Below are positions 62,749 to 64,000 of a stretch of DNA of 64,000 nucleotides, one piece after another. This DNA is from Ptiloglossa arizonensis (lineage: Eukaryota; Arthropoda; Insecta; Hymenoptera; Colletidae): the NCBI RefSeq assembly GCF_051014685.1, contig NW_027478443.1, positions 930,001-994,000 of the forward strand, written 5' to 3'. Positions within the stretch are counted from its first letter, which is position 1. Every line of letters begins with the position of its first letter. The translations under genes were made by a program, and so were the position numbers. A model generated the notes under the pieces. It worked only from the letters and a program-made list of their open reading frames with translations. It had not been told where the DNA came from and did no database searches.

Positions 62749-64000
62749 ATTCTGCTGCTCCACGCGCTTAACCAGAATGGGCTAGGGCAAAAATACACAT
62801 ACCGTTGTAATCGGGCGAGTTTCTACTTTCAGATGCAACAGGAATTTTTGGGTTAGGTCAATCCGTTCGCGAGATATGGGAGTTTGAAGCCAAGAAATGG
62901 TTGAGAAGGCAAACAATTTTTCGCATTTCTGCTTCTCCAAACGCTTAACCAGAATGGCCTAGGGAAAAAATACACATACCGTTGTAATCGGGCGAGTTTC
63001 TACTTTCAGATGCAACAGGAATTTTTGGGTTAGGTCAATCCGTTCGCCAGATATGGGAGCTTGAAGCCAAGGAATGGTTGAGAATGCAAAAAAATTTACG
63101 CAATTCTGCTGCTCCAAACGCTTAACCAGAATGGCCTAGGGAAAAAATACACATACCGTTGTAATCGGGCGAGTTTCTACTTTCAGATGCAACAGGAATT
63201 TTTGGGTTAGGTCAATCCGTCCGCGAGATATGGGAGTTTGAAGCTAAGAAATGGTTGAGAAGACAACACATTTTTCGCACTTCTGCTGCTCCAAACGCTT
63301 AACCAGAATGGCCTAGGGAAAAAATACACATACCGTTGTAATCGGGCGAGTTTCTACTTTCAGATGCAACAGGAACTTTTGGGTTAGGTCAATCCGTTCG
63401 CGAGATATGGTTGTTTGAAGCTAAGAAATGGTTGAGAAGACAACAAGTTTGTCGCACTTCTGCTGCACCAAACGCTTAACCAGAATGGCTTAGGGAAAAA
63501 ATACACATACCGTTGTAATCGGGCGAGTTTCTACTTTCAGACGCTACAGGAATTTTTGGGTTAGGTCAATCCGTTCGCGAGATATGGGAGTTTGAAGCCA
63601 AGAAATGGTTGAGAAGGCAAAAGATTTTTCGCAATTCTGCTTCTCCAAACGCTTAACCAGAATGGGCTAGGGAAAAAATACACATACCGTTGTAATCGGG
63701 CGAGTTTCTACTTTCAGATGCAACAGGAATTTCTGGGTCAGGTCAATCCGTTCGCCAGATATGGGAGTTTGAAGCTAAGAAATGGTTGAGAAGACAACAA
63801 ATTTTTCGCAATTCTGCTGCTCCAAACGCTTAACCAGAATGGGCTAGGGAAAAAATACACATACCGTTGTAATCGGGCGAGTTTCTACTTTCAGATGCAA
63901 CAGGAATTTCTGGGTTAGGTCACTCCGTTCGCGAGATATGGTTGTTAGAAGCTAAGAAATGGTTGAGAAGACAAAAAATTTTTCGCAATTCTGCTGCTCC
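62749..64000. repeat. Satellite units related to the 52.3-52.7 kb block, running off the window
   Basis: CTCCACGCGCTT at 62758 matches 52324, the only other place I saw it, and the following units agree for about 0.4 kb (CAAACAATTTTTCGC, then the A7-TTTACGC unit). After that the order follows the CCGTCCGCGAG, GGAACTTTTGGG, GGCTTAGGG series seen elsewhere. The last unit is cut by the window end. Confidence 0.82.

Larger units (their letters stand above)
1..64000. repeat. 177-bp tandem satellite array filling the window
   Basis: The anchor GCTTAACC recurs at 151, 328, 505, and so on, almost always 177 bp apart, through to the last base. All copies lie in the same orientation and no unrelated sequence interrupts them. 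Both window ends fall inside a unit, so the true array is longer than 64 kb. Units differ by point changes at recurrent sites and by rare indels of 1, 2 or 4 bp. The unit is near nucleosome-plus-linker size, as in many centromeric satellites; that is family knowledge, not proof of a centromere here. No gene, RNA gene or transposon was seen on either strand. I do not recognise the family, and species assignment is not possible from this sequence. Confidence 0.98.

Noticed and set aside
1..64000. CRISPR-like regular repeats
   Set aside because: The whole 177-bp unit is repeated with no unique spacers, and the repeats are far longer than CRISPR repeats.
1..64000. Inverted units or an inserted transposable element
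   Set aside because: Every unit I followed is in the same orientation and 177-bp phasing continues throughout, leaving no room for an insertion beyond indels of a few bases.
1..64000. Match to well-known satellites (human alpha satellite, Arabidopsis CEN178)
   Set aside because: The unit length is similar, but the sequence does not resemble those families as I know them. I could not run a database search, so a hit to a less known family remains possible.

Overview
The window is one uninterrupted tandem satellite array. From base 1 to base 64000 it consists of head-to-tail copies, all in the same orientation, of a unit whose usual length is 177 bp (about 361 units), and the array runs past both ends. 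I found no protein-coding gene, RNA gene, transposon, CRISPR array or unique-sequence island. This points to heterochromatin of a eukaryote, most plausibly a centromeric or pericentromeric block. I do not recognise the satellite family and cannot name the species. The unit is about 42% GC and carries about 8 CpG per 177 bp, roughly what its base composition predicts. That argues weakly against a strongly CpG-depleted genome such as a typical vertebrate.

Layout. (1) 1-3170 is a near-identical copy of 9905-13074 (offset 9904 bp = 56 units minus 8 bp); a 7-unit repeat of 1239 bp lies inside each copy. (2) About 4100-7265 is a 10-unit higher-order repeat (offset 1766/1765 bp). (3) 7266-9904 and 13075-16014 are mixed variants without a clean longer period. 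(4) 16015-18990 (offset 1762), 19190-24660 (1767, then 1770) and 26330-29223 (1770) are further 10-unit repeats. (5) 29224-37617 is irregular, apart from a short 5-unit repeat of 885 bp near 31080-32355. (6) 37618-45537 holds large repeats of 15, 13 and about 14 units. (7) 45538-55320 is a mosaic of shared multi-unit blocks spaced by 7 to 21 units. (8) 55321-62748 is three near-identical tandem copies of a 14-unit, 2476-bp repeat, the youngest-looking part. (9) 62749-64000 reverts to a block related to 52300-52740.

The length of every long period I tested closely is explained by whole numbers of 177-bp units plus a few inherited small indels (4-, 2- and 1-bp). The array therefore appears to evolve by unequal exchange and local amplification.

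The most interesting signal is a 17-bp motif inside the unit (consensus positions 100-116, counting from GCTTAACC). In most units it matches the mammalian CENP-B box core NTTCGNNNNANNCGGGN at 8 of 9 fixed bases. Two units, at 13517-13533 and 24471-24487, match all 9. A second, weaker CENP-B-box-like motif lies 65 bp upstream on the same strand. This is a sequence resemblance only; binding is untested. All short open frames in the window are by-products of the unit being 59 codons long.
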